DNA of 64,000 nucleotides from an uncultured Anaeromyxobacter sp. (GTDB lineage Bacteria; Myxococcota; Myxococcia; Myxococcales; Anaeromyxobacteraceae): NCBI GenBank assembly GCA_903904005.1, contig CAIVAR010000061.1, forward strand, positions 1 through 64,000. The letters are read 5' to 3'. The notes beneath the pieces were generated by a model that worked only from the letters and a program-made list of their open reading frames with translations, was not told where the DNA came from and did no database searches. Positions 25,263 to 35,727 of this stretch are shown here, in pieces; the first letter of the stretch is position 1, and every line of letters starts with the position of its first letter. The translations under genes were made by a program, and so were the position numbers.

Positions 25263-26893
25263 AGAAGCTCGCCGCCGTACTCGTGACCATCGCACTCGCC
25301 GCCTGCGGCCCCACCGAGCCCGACGCCTCCCCACGGGTCGTGTCGGTGGTGCCGGAGGGGGAAGGCGTGGTGCCCGACGCCCCCGGGATCGCCGTCCGCT
25401 TCAGCGAGCCGGTCGAGCCGTCCGGGGTGGAGGACGGGCGCTTCGTGGCGCTCGCCACCGACGCCGACGCGAAGTCGGTGGCCACCGCGGCCGGGTCGGC
25501 CACCGGCATCGGTCCGGGCGCGGCGATCGTCCCCGCGCGGGTGGCGCTCGCCGCCGACGGCACGTCCGCCGCCGTCGCCCCCGAGGCGCCGCTCCAGCCC
25601 CTTGCCACCTACGCCGTGGTGGTCGGTACCGGGATCCGCAGCGCCAGCGGGCGCGCCGTCCTCGACCCCACCGGGCGCAAGCGCGCCTTCGCCACCACCT
25701 TCCGCACCGGGGCGATGCCCGACCGCGTGCCGCCCGCCGCCCGGTGGATCGCGCCGCCGCATGGCCCGGTCCCGACGAACCTCCGGGAGATCCGGATCGG
25801 CTTCTCGGAGCCGGTGTCCGGGTCACTCAAGGTGAATGGCGTGGCGGGGCGCGCCCGGGCCATCGCCCCCGACGTCCTCGCCCTGGCGCTCGACGGGACG
25901 CTGCCGGCCGGCTCGCTCTCCCCCGCGGTCGACGACCTCCGCGACGCCGGCGGGAACCGTCCACCCCCGCTCCCCGCCATCGCGGTGGCCTCCTGCCGCG
26001 ACGACCGCGCCCCCGTGGTCGACCCGGCCTCGGTCCGGGTCCTCGCCGGCGACACCACGATCGCGCTGGCCGCCGAGGCCTCCGAGATGGCCCGCCTCGG
26101 CCTCGAGGTCGCGGTCGAGCGGCTCGGGGAGGGATGCGGGTCGCTCCCCGACGTCCCGGGCAGCCTGGTCGCCTGGGGGGAGTTCGCCCCGTGCCCGGGA
26201 CACGACCCGTGCGGGTCGCCCGCCCTCGCCTCACCCCGCTGCCCGGTCACGGTCACGGCCGCCGGCCTGTGCCCCGGTCGCCGGGTCAAGGTCCGCCTGC
26301 TCGTCGAGGACCTGGCGGGCAATGCCGCCCCGCCTGGCCCCTGGCTCGTCGCCACCACCGGCTCACCGGCGCCCCGCCTCGTCGTCACCGAGGTGCTGGC
26401 CGACGCGACCAGCCCCCAGGCAGGAGGGGAGTACGTCGAGGTGGCCAACGTCGGCTCGGGCGATGCCGACCTCACCGGCTGGAAGCTCGCGAAGCGGAGC
26501 GCCAGCGGTGCGGTGAGCCGTTGCACCCTGGAGCCGAAGGGCGGCCCCCTCCCCGCTGGAGGGCACGGCCTCGTCGTCGGGGGCGGCTGGGACGGCCGGT
26601 ACCCGCTGCCCCCCGGCGTGCCCCTCTTCCAGTGCGGCGCCACCTCGCTCGCCGGAGGGCTCGCCGACGACCGGGCCCCGGCCATGGCACTCGAGTCGCC
26701 GACGGGTGGCGTGGTCTCCGGGTTCGGCTGGTCGGCGCCCGGGCTGCGCTGCACGGGTCGTTCGGTCGAGCGGATCCATCCGGGCGGGGAGGACGCCACC
26801 GCCAACCTCGCCTGCGCGCAGGCCGCGCCGGGGACCCCCGGGGCGTGCAACGGGAACACGCCGGCAGCCGACTGCCCGCGACGCCCCTACTGA
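25259..26893 (+). CDS. Lipoprotein with bacterial Ig-like and lamin-tail-like regions
   Basis: This is a 544-residue outer-envelope lipoprotein, with signal and lipobox VKKLAAVLVTIALAACG giving Cys16. Residues about 25-140 resemble a Big_5 Ig-like domain (VVPDAPGIAVRFSEPVE); a second similar unit begins near 160 (IRIGFSEPVSGSL). The C-terminal 160 residues look like a lamin-tail domain (LVVTEVLADATSPQAGGEYVEVANVG, then LTGWKLAK). Many cysteines suggest disulfides. Lamin-tail domains in secreted bacterial proteins occur with nucleases and surface proteins; no catalytic motif is seen here. The stop overlaps the convergent downstream gene by 7 bases. Confidence 0.72.
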   Translation: MKKLAAVLVTIALAACGPTEPDASPRVVSVVPEGEGVVPDAPGIAVRFSEPVEPSGVEDGRFVALATDADAKSVATAAGSATGIGPGAAIVPARVALAADGTSAAVAPEAPLQPLATYAVVVGTGIRSASGRAVLDPTGRKRAFATTFRTGAMPDRVPPAARWIAPPHGPVPTNLREIRIGFSEPVSGSLKVNGVAGRARAIAPDVLALALDGTLPAGSLSPAVDDLRDAGGNRPPPLPAIAVASCRDDRAPVVDPASVRVLAGDTTIALAAEASEMARLGLEVAVERLGEGCGSLPDVPGSLVAWGEFAPCPGHDPCGSPALASPRCPVTVTAAGLCPGRRVKVRLLVEDLAGNAAPPGPWLVATTGSPAPRLVVTEVLADATSPQAGGEYVEVANVGSGDADLTGWKLAKRSASGAVSRCTLEPKGGPLPAGGHGLVVGGGWDGRYPLPPGVPLFQCGATSLAGGLADDRAPAMALESPTGGVVSGFGWSAPGLRCTGRSVERIHPGGEDATANLACAQAAPGTPGACNGNTPAADCPRRPY

Positions 26894-27594
26894 GCGTGCT
26901 CGGCGACCCACTTCCCGAGGAACTCGTCCTTGAAGAGGAAGCCGTCGGCGCCGCAATCGGCCGCGATCTGCTCCACGGTCTCCCGCGCGGCGCCGGTGCA
27001 GAGGACCACCTTGACGCCCCGGAAGCGCTCGTTGCGCTTCACGAACCGGCAGAACTGCGGGCCGTCGATGCGGGGCATCTTCACGTCGAGGAGGATGAGG
27101 TCCGGGCGGGTCTCCCGCCTGGCCAGGATCGCGGTGGCCGCCTCGGCGTCGGCTGCGTACAGCACGTCGAAGCCCTTTCCGGATAGCTCCCGCTCCAGGA
27201 ACCGGGCCACGATCTCGTTGTCGTCGACGATGAGCACCCGCCTGCGCCGGACCATGGCCGCGGTGAACCGCTCCGGGAGCGCTTCGAGGGGGTCGAGCCC
27301 CAGGCTCCCGTCGGCGCCGCAGCGGGTCACGAGCTCGGAGAGCGCCTCGGGCGTGGCCACCCCGGTGACGAGCGCCCGCCCGGCGAAGCCACGGTCGCGG
27401 AGGAGGGAGATGGCCCGCCGGCCGGCCGCGCCGTCGACCACGAGCGCATCGGCCCCGGTCAAGTTGGAGGCGAGCTGGAGGGGATCGACCGATGCGACCG
27501 CCTGGTGGCCAGCCATGGACAGCGACAGCGCCACCGCGTCGCAGACGATCTCGTTCTGACAGCAGACAAGGACCTTCACCGCGAGGGGGACCAT
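26887..27594 (-). CDS. Tandem receiver protein (degenerate receiver plus intact receiver)
   Basis: In this 235-residue protein the C-terminal half (about 118-235) is an intact receiver: RVLIVDDNEIVARF, the acceptor Asp in LILLDVKMPRIDG, Thr in VVLCTGAA and Lys in GFLFKDEF. The N-terminal half has receiver-like length and strand order (VKVLVCCQNEIVCDAV, ADALVVDGAAG) but lacks the acidic pair and typical acceptor site. It has no DNA-binding output. ATG at 27594 is used; GTG at 27579 is an alternative. The intact half probably takes phosphate from an unlinked kinase. Confidence 0.8.
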   Translation of the reverse strand: MVPLAVKVLVCCQNEIVCDAVALSLSMAGHQAVASVDPLQLASNLTGADALVVDGAAGRRAISLLRDRGFAGRALVTGVATPEALSELVTRCGADGSLGLDPLEALPERFTAAMVRRRRVLIVDDNEIVARFLERELSGKGFDVLYAADAEAATAILARRETRPDLILLDVKMPRIDGPQFCRFVKRNERFRGVKVVLCTGAARETVEQIAADCGADGFLFKDEFLGKWVAEHAQ

Positions 27595-27658
27595 ACCGCA
27601 TTGCCCCGGGACCGTGGGCGAATTGCCGCCCCCCGGGCCGTGTGCTAGCCGTTCTACC

Positions 27659-28981
27659 GTGCGCCCCTACGAGGTCATCCACCGCAAGCGGGACGGCCGC
27701 CCCGTCCCGCCGGAGGCGATCGCCGACCTGGTGGCCCGCTACGCCGAGGGGAGCGTCCCCGACTACCAGATGGCTGCCTTCTGCATGGCGGTCTTCTTCC
27801 GCGGCATGAGCGAGCCCGAGTTGCAGGCCCTCACCGGCGCCATGCTCCGCTCCGGCGACGTGCTCGACCTCTCCGACATCCCGGGCGCCAAGGTGGACAA
27901 GCACTCCACCGGCGGGGTGGGGGACAAGACCTCTCTCGCCATCGCGCCGCTGGTGGCGGCCTGCGGGGTGAAGGTGCCGATGGTGAGCGGACGGGGGCTC
28001 GGCCACACCGGCGGGACCCTCGACAAGCTCCAGTCGATCCCCGGCTTCCAGATCCACCTTCCCGTGGAGCGGTTCCGCGAGCTCGTGGCCAGCGTGGGCG
28101 CCTGCCTCGTCGGACAGACCGACCGCATCGCCCCGGCCGATCGCAAGCTCTACGCGCTGCGCGACCTCACCGCCACCGTGGAGTCCATCCCCCTCATCGC
28201 CGGCTCGATCATGTCGAAGAAGCTCGCCGAGGGGATCGACGGCCTGGTCCTCGACGTCAAGGTGGGCAGCGGCGCCTTCATGAAGCGGCTCCCCGACGCC
28301 GTCCTGCTCGCGCGCACGCTGGTGGGCATCGGGCGCGGGATGGGCAAGGACGTCGTCGCGCTCGTCACCGACATGGACCAGCCCCTCGGCCGGACCGTCG
28401 GGAACGCACTCGAGGTGAAGGAGATCCTCCACCTCCTCCACGGGGGCGGCCCCGCCGACCTGCGCGAGGTCACCGTGGTCCTGGCGGCCGAGATGCTCGT
28501 CCTCGGCGGGGTGGCGGCCACGCCCGCCGAGGGCAGGGTGCTCGTCGAGCAGGCCATCGCCGACGGGCGCGGCTTCCGGAAGCTCTGCGAGATCGTCGAG
28601 GCCCAGGGGGGCGACCCGCGCGCGCTCGTGGAGCCGGACCGGCTGCCCCGCGCCGAGCGGGTGGTCGACGTGCTCGCCCCGGCCACGGGTGTCGTCGAGG
28701 CGATCGACGCCGAGGCGGTGGGGCTCGCCGCCATGGCGCTCGGGGCGGGAAGGTCGCGCGTCGAGGATCCGGTCGATCCGGCGGCGGGGCTCGAGGTGTG
28801 GAAGAAGATCGGGGACCGGGTCGAGGCCGGGGAGCCCATCGCGGCCATGCACCTGGGGCTCCGGCCGCTCGAGCCCCCGGATGCCGTGGCGGCGCGGCTG
28901 CGCGCGGCCTGGCGGATCGGAGCCGGACCGGCGTCGCCGGGACCGCTCGTACTGCAACGGATCGAGGAGGGGGTCACATGA
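27659..28981 (+). CDS. pdp: Pyrimidine-nucleoside (thymidine) phosphorylase
   Basis: This 440-residue enzyme splits pyrimidine nucleosides with phosphate to base and (deoxy)ribose-1-phosphate. It has the family signature SGRGLGHTGGTLDKLQSIPG near residue 110, KVDKHSTGGVGDK in the phosphate site near 79, and LDVKVGSGAFMK. Length and motifs fit DeoA/Pdp; thymidine versus broad specificity cannot be decided. GTG at 27659 fits the family N-terminus RPYEVIHRKRDG. It is the first gene of a five-gene salvage operon, overlapping the next by ATGA. Confidence 0.9.
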   Translation: MRPYEVIHRKRDGRPVPPEAIADLVARYAEGSVPDYQMAAFCMAVFFRGMSEPELQALTGAMLRSGDVLDLSDIPGAKVDKHSTGGVGDKTSLAIAPLVAACGVKVPMVSGRGLGHTGGTLDKLQSIPGFQIHLPVERFRELVASVGACLVGQTDRIAPADRKLYALRDLTATVESIPLIAGSIMSKKLAEGIDGLVLDVKVGSGAFMKRLPDAVLLARTLVGIGRGMGKDVVALVTDMDQPLGRTVGNALEVKEILHLLHGGGPADLREVTVVLAAEMLVLGGVAATPAEGRVLVEQAIADGRGFRKLCEIVEAQGGDPRALVEPDRLPRAERVVDVLAPATGVVEAIDAEAVGLAAMALGAGRSRVEDPVDPAAGLEVWKKIGDRVEAGEPIAAMHLGLRPLEPPDAVAARLRAAWRIGAGPASPGPLVLQRIEEGVT

Positions 28982-29814
28982 GTCGGAGGGCAGACCTGCA
29001 CACGCGGCTCGATTACGCCCGGGCCTGGGTCCGCGGCCGCACCGAGCACCGTCCGGTGGTCGGGGTGGTCCTCGGCTCCGGGATGGGTGCGCTGGCCGAA
29101 CGGATCGAATCCCGGGTCGTCATCCCCTTCGAGGAGATCCCGGAGTTCCCCGCCACCTCGGTCCCCGGGCACGATGGGAAGCTCGTGGTGGGGCTCCTGT
29201 CGGGGGTGCCGGTGGCGGTACTGCAGGGGCGGGTCCACCTCTACGAGGGTGCGTCGTCGTCGGACGTCACCTTTGGCGTCCGGCTGCTCGGATGGTTCGG
29301 CGTTCGCTCCCTGCTCCTCACCTGTGCGGCGGGCGCGGTGAACCCGGCGCTCGCCCCGGGTCAACTGGTCCGCATCGCCGACCACCTGAACCTGACCGGA
29401 GCCAACCCCCTCTCCGGGCCCAACGACGACCGGCTCGGGGTGCGCTTCCCCGACATGGGCGCGCCCTACGACGCCCGGCTGGGCGAGCTGCTCGACGCCT
29501 GCGCCGCCCGCCTCGGAACGGCGCTTCCCTCGGGCGTCTACGCGGGCCTGGCCGGTCCGAGCTACGAGACCCCCGCCGAGGTCCGCATGCTGCGGATCCT
29601 GGGCGCCGACCTGGTCGGGATGTCCACCGTCCTCGAGGTGATCGCGGCGCGCCACGCGGGGATCCGCGTGGCCGCGCTGGCGCTCGTGACGAACCTCGCC
29701 GCCGGGCACGCCGTCGCACCCATCGCGCACGACGAGGTGCTCGAGGTGGGCTCCGGCGCCCGGGAGCGGCTCGGACCGCTCCTCGCGGCCTGGGTGGCGG
29801 AGGCGGGCCGGTGA
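28978..29814 (+). CDS. punA: Purine-nucleoside phosphorylase (trimeric type)
   Basis: This 278-residue enzyme cleaves purine nucleosides with phosphate. It has VVLGSGMGALAERI near residue 24, the phosphate and sugar-binding GRVHLYEG near 84, CAAGAVNPALAPG near 117 and AGPSYETPAEVRML near 190, the typical trimeric PNP set. ATG at 28978 overlaps the upstream stop as ATGA, and its own stop overlaps the PilZ-like gene as GTGA. It works with the neighbouring phosphorylase and cytidine deaminase to feed bases and pentose phosphates back into metabolism. Confidence 0.9.
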   Translation: MSRRADLHTRLDYARAWVRGRTEHRPVVGVVLGSGMGALAERIESRVVIPFEEIPEFPATSVPGHDGKLVVGLLSGVPVAVLQGRVHLYEGASSSDVTFGVRLLGWFGVRSLLLTCAAGAVNPALAPGQLVRIADHLNLTGANPLSGPNDDRLGVRFPDMGAPYDARLGELLDACAARLGTALPSGVYAGLAGPSYETPAEVRMLRILGADLVGMSTVLEVIAARHAGIRVAALALVTNLAAGHAVAPIAHDEVLEVGSGARERLGPLLAAWVAEAGR

Positions 29815-30104
29815 CGCGACCGCAGCCCTTCCACGTGCTGGTCCGCGACCCTGCCGCCGGCGGCTCCTTCGAGGAGTGGACCGGGTGGCTCGACGCCGCA
29901 GGGATCCACTTCACCATGAGTCACCCGCCGGCACGCCGCCTGGAGCTGCGCTTCCTGCTCCCCGGCGCCCACGTCGAGGCCCGGGCCGGCGGGGAGGTGC
30001 TCCGGGTCGACCGGGTGGGAGAGAAGTTCGTGGCCCACGCACGGCTCGACGGAATGGACGCGGGCACGCAAGGCGCGGTGACCCGGTTCCTGGAGCGGCC
30101 GTGA
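29811..30104 (+). CDS. Small PilZ-like domain protein
   Basis: This 97-residue protein has a region WTGWLDAAGIHFTMS, then VEARAGGEVLRVDRVGEKFVAHARLDG and a final helix, following PilZ strand order. The c-di-GMP-binding RxxxR and a full D/NxSxxG are not evident, so ligand binding may be lost. It sits between punA and cdd with 4-nt overlaps on both sides, an odd place for a signalling domain. GTG at 29811 is chosen for the overlap. The fold assignment is tentative. Confidence 0.6.
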   Translation: MTRPQPFHVLVRDPAAGGSFEEWTGWLDAAGIHFTMSHPPARRLELRFLLPGAHVEARAGGEVLRVDRVGEKFVAHARLDGMDAGTQGAVTRFLERP

Positions 30105-30505
30105 CAAGGCGCGACCTGGTCCAGGCGGCCCGCGCGGCCCGGCGGCGCGCCCACGCCCCGTATTCCGGCTTCCGGGTCGGGGCGGCGGTCCGCGCCGGGG
30201 GGCGCGTGTTCGAGGGCGCGAACGTCGAGAACGCCAGCTACGGCCTCACCATCTGCGCCGAGCGGGCCGCGGTCGTCGCCGCGGTCCTGTCCGGCCGGCG
30301 CGACCTCCAGGCGGTGGCGATCGCCAGCGCCACGTCGCCGCCCACGCCTCCCTGCGGCATGTGCCTGCAGACGCTCGCCGAGTTCGCCGGCCCCACCCTC
30401 CCGGTGACCCTCGCCGGCGCGCGCGGGGCCCGGGTCGAGACCACGCTGGGCGAGCTCCTGCCGCGGGCCTTCGGGGCGGTCGGTCTTCCCCGGAGGGGCC
30501 GATGA
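30101..30505 (+). CDS. cdd: Cytidine deaminase
   Basis: This 134-residue enzyme converts cytidine and deoxycytidine to uridine forms. The zinc site is complete: Cys-Ala-Glu in LTICAERAAV and PCGMC. The N-terminal APYSGFRVGAAV and ENASYG motifs match homotetrameric Cdd. GTG at 30101 overlaps the upstream stop; the stop overlaps ribF as ATGA. It feeds uridine to the phosphorylase at the start of the operon. Confidence 0.93.
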   Translation: MTRRDLVQAARAARRRAHAPYSGFRVGAAVRAGGRVFEGANVENASYGLTICAERAAVVAAVLSGRRDLQAVAIASATSPPTPPCGMCLQTLAEFAGPTLPVTLAGARGARVETTLGELLPRAFGAVGLPRRGR

Positions 30506-31437
30506 GGGTCCTGCACGGCCTGGCCGAGGCCGCTGCGCTTCGCGGTTGCGCCGTCGCAGTGGGCAACTTCGACGGGGTCCACCTGGGGCACCGGCGCCTC
30601 CTCGAGACGGCCCGCGCCCGCGCCGCCACCCACCGGGCGCCCGCGGTCGCGCTCACCTTCGAGCCCCACCCGGCGCGCGTTCTCCGCCCCCGGATGGCGC
30701 CGCCCACCCTCACGCCGCTGCCCCGGAAGCTCGAGCTGCTCGAGGAGGCCGGGATGGACGCCGTGGTGGTGCTCCCCTTCGACCTGGCCTACGCGACCAC
30801 CCCGGCCGCCGAGTTCGTGCGCCGCGACCTGTGCGGTCGCCTGGGCGCGTCCGACGTCGTGGTCGGGTACGATTTCACCGCGGGTCACGAGCGGGCCCGG
30901 GTCGACGTGCTCGGCGAGCTGCTGCTCGCCTGCGGTGTCGGGCTCTCCGTCATCCAGCCGGTCACCGCCGACGGCCTGACCGTCAGCTCCACCAAGGTCC
31001 GGGAGTTCCTCCTCGAGGGGAACGTCGAGGGGGCCGCGGTGCTCCTCGGCCGGGCCCACGACGTCGAGGGGATGGTCGAGCGCGGCGCCGGGCGGGGACG
31101 GGCCATCGGCTTCGCCACCGCCAACCTGCGGCCGGAGGGGCTCCTTCCGGCCCTGGGGGTCTACGCGGCGCGGGCCCGGGTCGGCGGGGTGCAGGCCTTC
31201 GACGCGGTCTGCAACGTCGGGGTGAAGCCCACCGTCGAGGAGTCCGGGCCGGTGGGCCTGGAGGCCCACCTGCTCGGCCACGACGGCAGCGATCTCTACG
31301 GGGAGCGGGTCCGGGTCGCGTTCGTGGGGCGCATCCGTCCCGAGCGGCGCTTCCCGTCCCTCGACGCCCTCCGGGCCCAGATCGGCGCCGACGCCGGAGC
31401 CGCGCGGGAACTCCTCGCCCGGACCCGGGATCGCTGA
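30502..31437 (+). CDS. ribF: Bifunctional riboflavin kinase / FAD synthetase
   Basis: This 311-residue protein makes FMN and FAD. The N-terminal nucleotidyltransferase has VAVGNFDGVHLGHRRLL near residue 19 and VTADGLTVSSTKVRE near 154. The C-terminal flavokinase has GRGRAIGFATANL and GVYAARARVGG, with the acidic FDAVCNVGVKPTV near 232 and EAHLLGHDGSDLYGERVRV. Its position at the end of a nucleoside operon, with a 4-nt overlap, suggests shared expression rather than a shared pathway. About 126 bases then separate it from pilB. Confidence 0.92.
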   Translation: MRVLHGLAEAAALRGCAVAVGNFDGVHLGHRRLLETARARAATHRAPAVALTFEPHPARVLRPRMAPPTLTPLPRKLELLEEAGMDAVVVLPFDLAYATTPAAEFVRRDLCGRLGASDVVVGYDFTAGHERARVDVLGELLLACGVGLSVIQPVTADGLTVSSTKVREFLLEGNVEGAAVLLGRAHDVEGMVERGAGRGRAIGFATANLRPEGLLPALGVYAARARVGGVQAFDAVCNVGVKPTVEESGPVGLEAHLLGHDGSDLYGERVRVAFVGRIRPERRFPSLDALRAQIGADAGAARELLARTRDR

Positions 31438-31490
31438 CCCGGCTGCCCGAAAACCCTGCCGGATTCCGAGGACTTGCGCCCCGCGCTGCC

Positions 31491-31520
31491 TTGACCACCC
31501 CGGAAGCTGGGTGCTACGGT
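31491..31520 (+). promoter_or_regulatory. Possible promoter of the pilBTCSR operon
   Basis: TTGACC (31491-31496), an 18-base spacer and TACGGT (31515-31520) lie 43 bases before pilB. The -10 is weak, but similar TTGACC/TACNNT pairs occur before other genes in this window. Confidence 0.4.
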
Positions 31521-31563
31521 CGAATTACTTCCAGCGCGCCCGATCCCGGGTGAAAGTGAGAAA

Positions 31564-33267
<1,704 letters not shown>

Positions 33268-33276
33268 GAGGACGAC

Positions 33277-34377
33277 GTGGCCAATCTCCACCAGCTGCTC
33301 AAGGCGATGGTCGAGAAGGGGGCGAGCGACCTCCACATCACGACCGGGTCGCCGCCCCAGCTCCGCATCGACGGCAAGCTCGTCCCGCTGAAGACCAACC
33401 CCCTCACGCCGGTCGAGACCAAGCAGCTCTGCTACTCCATCCTCACCGACGCCCAGAAGCACCGGTTCGAGGAGGAGACCGAGCTCGACCTCTCCTTCGG
33501 GGTGAAGGCGCTCTCCCGCTTCCGTGCCAACGTATTCATGCAGCGCGGTGCCGTGGCCGGCGCCTTCCGCACCATCCCCTTCAAGATCCTCTCCTTCCAG
33601 GAGCTGGGGCTCCCGCCCATCGTCACGGAGCTCGCCAAGAAACCGCGCGGCCTGATCCTGGTCACCGGCCCCACCGGCTCGGGGAAGTCGACGACGCTCG
33701 CCTCGATCATCGACAAGGTGAACACCGACCGGCACGAGCACATCATCACCATCGAGGACCCCATCGAGTACCTGCACCCCCACAAGAACTGCCTGGTGAA
33801 CCAGCGCGAGGTGGGGGCCGACACGCAGTCCTTCAAGAAGGCGCTCAAGTACATCCTGCGCCAGGATCCGGACGTCGTGCTCATCGGCGAGATGCGCGAC
33901 CTCGAGACCATCGAGGCGGCGCTGGTGGTCTCCGAGACCGGCCACCTGGCCTTCGCGACGCTGCACACCAACAGCTGCGTGCAGACCATCAACCGCATCC
34001 TCGACGTCTTCCCGCCCTACCAGCAGCCGCAGGTCCGGGCCCAGCTCTCCTTCGTGCTCGAGGGGGTGCTCACCCAGAACCTCCTTCCCCGGCTGGGAGC
34101 ACCCGGGCGGGTGCTGGCGCTCGAGGTCATGGTCCCGAACCCCGCCATCCGGAACCTCATCCGCGAGGACAAGGTCCACCAGGTCTACTCGCAGATGCAG
34201 ATCGGCCAGACCAAGTTCGGGATGCAGACCTTCAACCAGAGCCTGGCCGGCCTGGTCCAGCGCCGCCTCATCGCGGTCGACGAGGCGCTGGGGCGCTCGA
34301 GCGACCCCGACGAACTCAAGAACATGCTGACCTCCGGCACCGGCGTCCGGGGCGGGACGGCGCCCCCGCAACGGTAG
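33277..34377 (+). CDS. pilT: Type IV pilus retraction ATPase PilT
   Basis: This 366-residue retraction motor has an N-terminal PAS-like region with KGASDLHITTGSPPQLRIDG. Walker A GPTGSGKSTTLASII is near residue 130, Walker B RQDPDVVLIGEMRDLETIE near 196, and the His box HLAFATLHTNS near 229. The retraction-critical AIRNLIREDK lies near 289. GTG at 33277 has AGGAGGACGAC just upstream. Depolymerisation by PilT drives twitching or social motility in relatives. Confidence 0.95.
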   Translation: MANLHQLLKAMVEKGASDLHITTGSPPQLRIDGKLVPLKTNPLTPVETKQLCYSILTDAQKHRFEEETELDLSFGVKALSRFRANVFMQRGAVAGAFRTIPFKILSFQELGLPPIVTELAKKPRGLILVTGPTGSGKSTTLASIIDKVNTDRHEHIITIEDPIEYLHPHKNCLVNQREVGADTQSFKKALKYILRQDPDVVLIGEMRDLETIEAALVVSETGHLAFATLHTNSCVQTINRILDVFPPYQQPQVRAQLSFVLEGVLTQNLLPRLGAPGRVLALEVMVPNPAIRNLIREDKVHQVYSQMQIGQTKFGMQTFNQSLAGLVQRRLIAVDEALGRSSDPDELKNMLTSGTGVRGGTAPPQR

Positions 34378-34459
34378 GACACGGTAGGTCGATGTGGGGA
34401 TCGACGCGGGAAGGGCCCTGTCCTAGACTCGTGGGACGGGAATCCGGAGCGAGGGGCTC

Positions 34460-35722
34460 ATGGCACAGGCAGTAGCCACCAAGAACGCGACGAAGAACGC
34501 GCCAGCGACGCGAAAGCTCCCGGTCTGGAAGTGGGAGGCCAAGACCCGCCAGGGCGAGGTCCGCGCCGGTGAGATGGAGGCGGCCGACGACGCGGCGGTG
34601 AAGGCACGCCTGTCCCAGATGGGGCTCGAGCCCACCAAGGTGAAGAAGAAGCCCCGCGAGCTCCACATCAAGATCCCGGGATTCGGCGGGGTCACGACCA
34701 AGGACATCCTGATCTTCACCCGGCAGTTCTCGGTGATGATCGACGCCGGCCTGCCGCTCGTGCAAGGGCTCGAGATCATCGCCACCCAGGCCGACAACCG
34801 CGAGTTCCGGCGCGTCCTCATGGACGTGAAGCTCCGGGTCGAGTCGGGCTCCACCTTCGCCGACGCGCTGGCGGTGCACCCCAAGGTCTTCGACGAGCTC
34901 TTCGTCCAGCTGGTCCGCGCCGGCGAGGTCGGCGGCATCCTCGACACCATCCTCCAGCGGCTCGGCGCCTACATCGAGAAGAACGAGAAGCTGAAGCGGC
35001 GCGTGAAGGGCGCCATGGTCTACCCGTCCATCGTGCTCGTCGTGGCGGTGGGCGTGACCCTCGTCCTCCTCATGTTCGTCACGCCGACCTTCGAGAAGAT
35101 GTTCAAGGACTTCGGCGGCGCCATGCCTGCGCCCACCCAGTTCCTCATCGATCTCTCCCACGCCATGACGAGCTACTGGTACCTGATCTTCGGGGTCCCG
35201 GTTGTCATCTCCGTGGCCTGGCGGACATGGGTGGCCACCAAGGCCGGCCGGGCTCACTGGGACGCCTTCGTGCTCAAGGTCCCGGTCTTCGGGCCGCTCA
35301 TCCGCAAGATCGCGGTGGCACGGTTCACGCGCACGCTCGGCACCATGCTCTCCTCCGGCGTGCCCATCCTCGACGCGCTCGAGATCGTGGCCAAGTCGGC
35401 GGGCAACAAGGTGATCGAGCGCGGCATCCTGAACGTCCGCGCCCGCATCGCCGAGGGCAAGAACATCGCCGGGCCGCTCGCCGAGACCAAGGTCTTTCCG
35501 CCCATGGTGGTGCAGATGATCGGCGTCGGCGAGGCCACCGGCGCCATGGACCAGATGCTCGCCAAGATCGCCGACTTCTACGACGACGAGGTCGACGTGG
35601 CGGTCGGTGCGCTCACCAGCATGATCGAGCCGATCATGATGGTCTTCCTGGGCGGGGTGGTGGGCGGGTTCCTCGTCGCCATGTACCTCCCCATCTTCAG
35701 CATCGCCGGGAACATCAAGTAG
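34460..35722 (+). CDS. pilC: Type IV pilus inner-membrane platform protein PilC
   Basis: This 420-residue GspF-family platform protein connects the motors to the pilin. It has two cytoplasmic GspF domains (ILIFTRQFSVMIDAGLPLVQ near residue 90, VARFTRTLGTMLSSGVPILD near 290). Each precedes a membrane segment: MVYPSIVLVVAVGVTLVLLM near 190, a second near 240, and MMVFLGGVVGGFLVAMYLPI at the C-terminus. It lies between pilT (82-base gap) and pilS (5-base gap) in the pilBTCSR operon. Confidence 0.95.
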   Translation: MAQAVATKNATKNAPATRKLPVWKWEAKTRQGEVRAGEMEAADDAAVKARLSQMGLEPTKVKKKPRELHIKIPGFGGVTTKDILIFTRQFSVMIDAGLPLVQGLEIIATQADNREFRRVLMDVKLRVESGSTFADALAVHPKVFDELFVQLVRAGEVGGILDTILQRLGAYIEKNEKLKRRVKGAMVYPSIVLVVAVGVTLVLLMFVTPTFEKMFKDFGGAMPAPTQFLIDLSHAMTSYWYLIFGVPVVISVAWRTWVATKAGRAHWDAFVLKVPVFGPLIRKIAVARFTRTLGTMLSSGVPILDALEIVAKSAGNKVIERGILNVRARIAEGKNIAGPLAETKVFPPMVVQMIGVGEATGAMDQMLAKIADFYDDEVDVAVGALTSMIEPIMMVFLGGVVGGFLVAMYLPIFSIAGNIK

Positions 35723-35727
35723 CCGTC

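Noticed and set aside
35316-35330. A sigma-54-like TGGCAC-N5-ACGC inside pilC
   Set aside because: It lies in the middle of the coding region about 400 bases before pilS, and the -12 half is poor.
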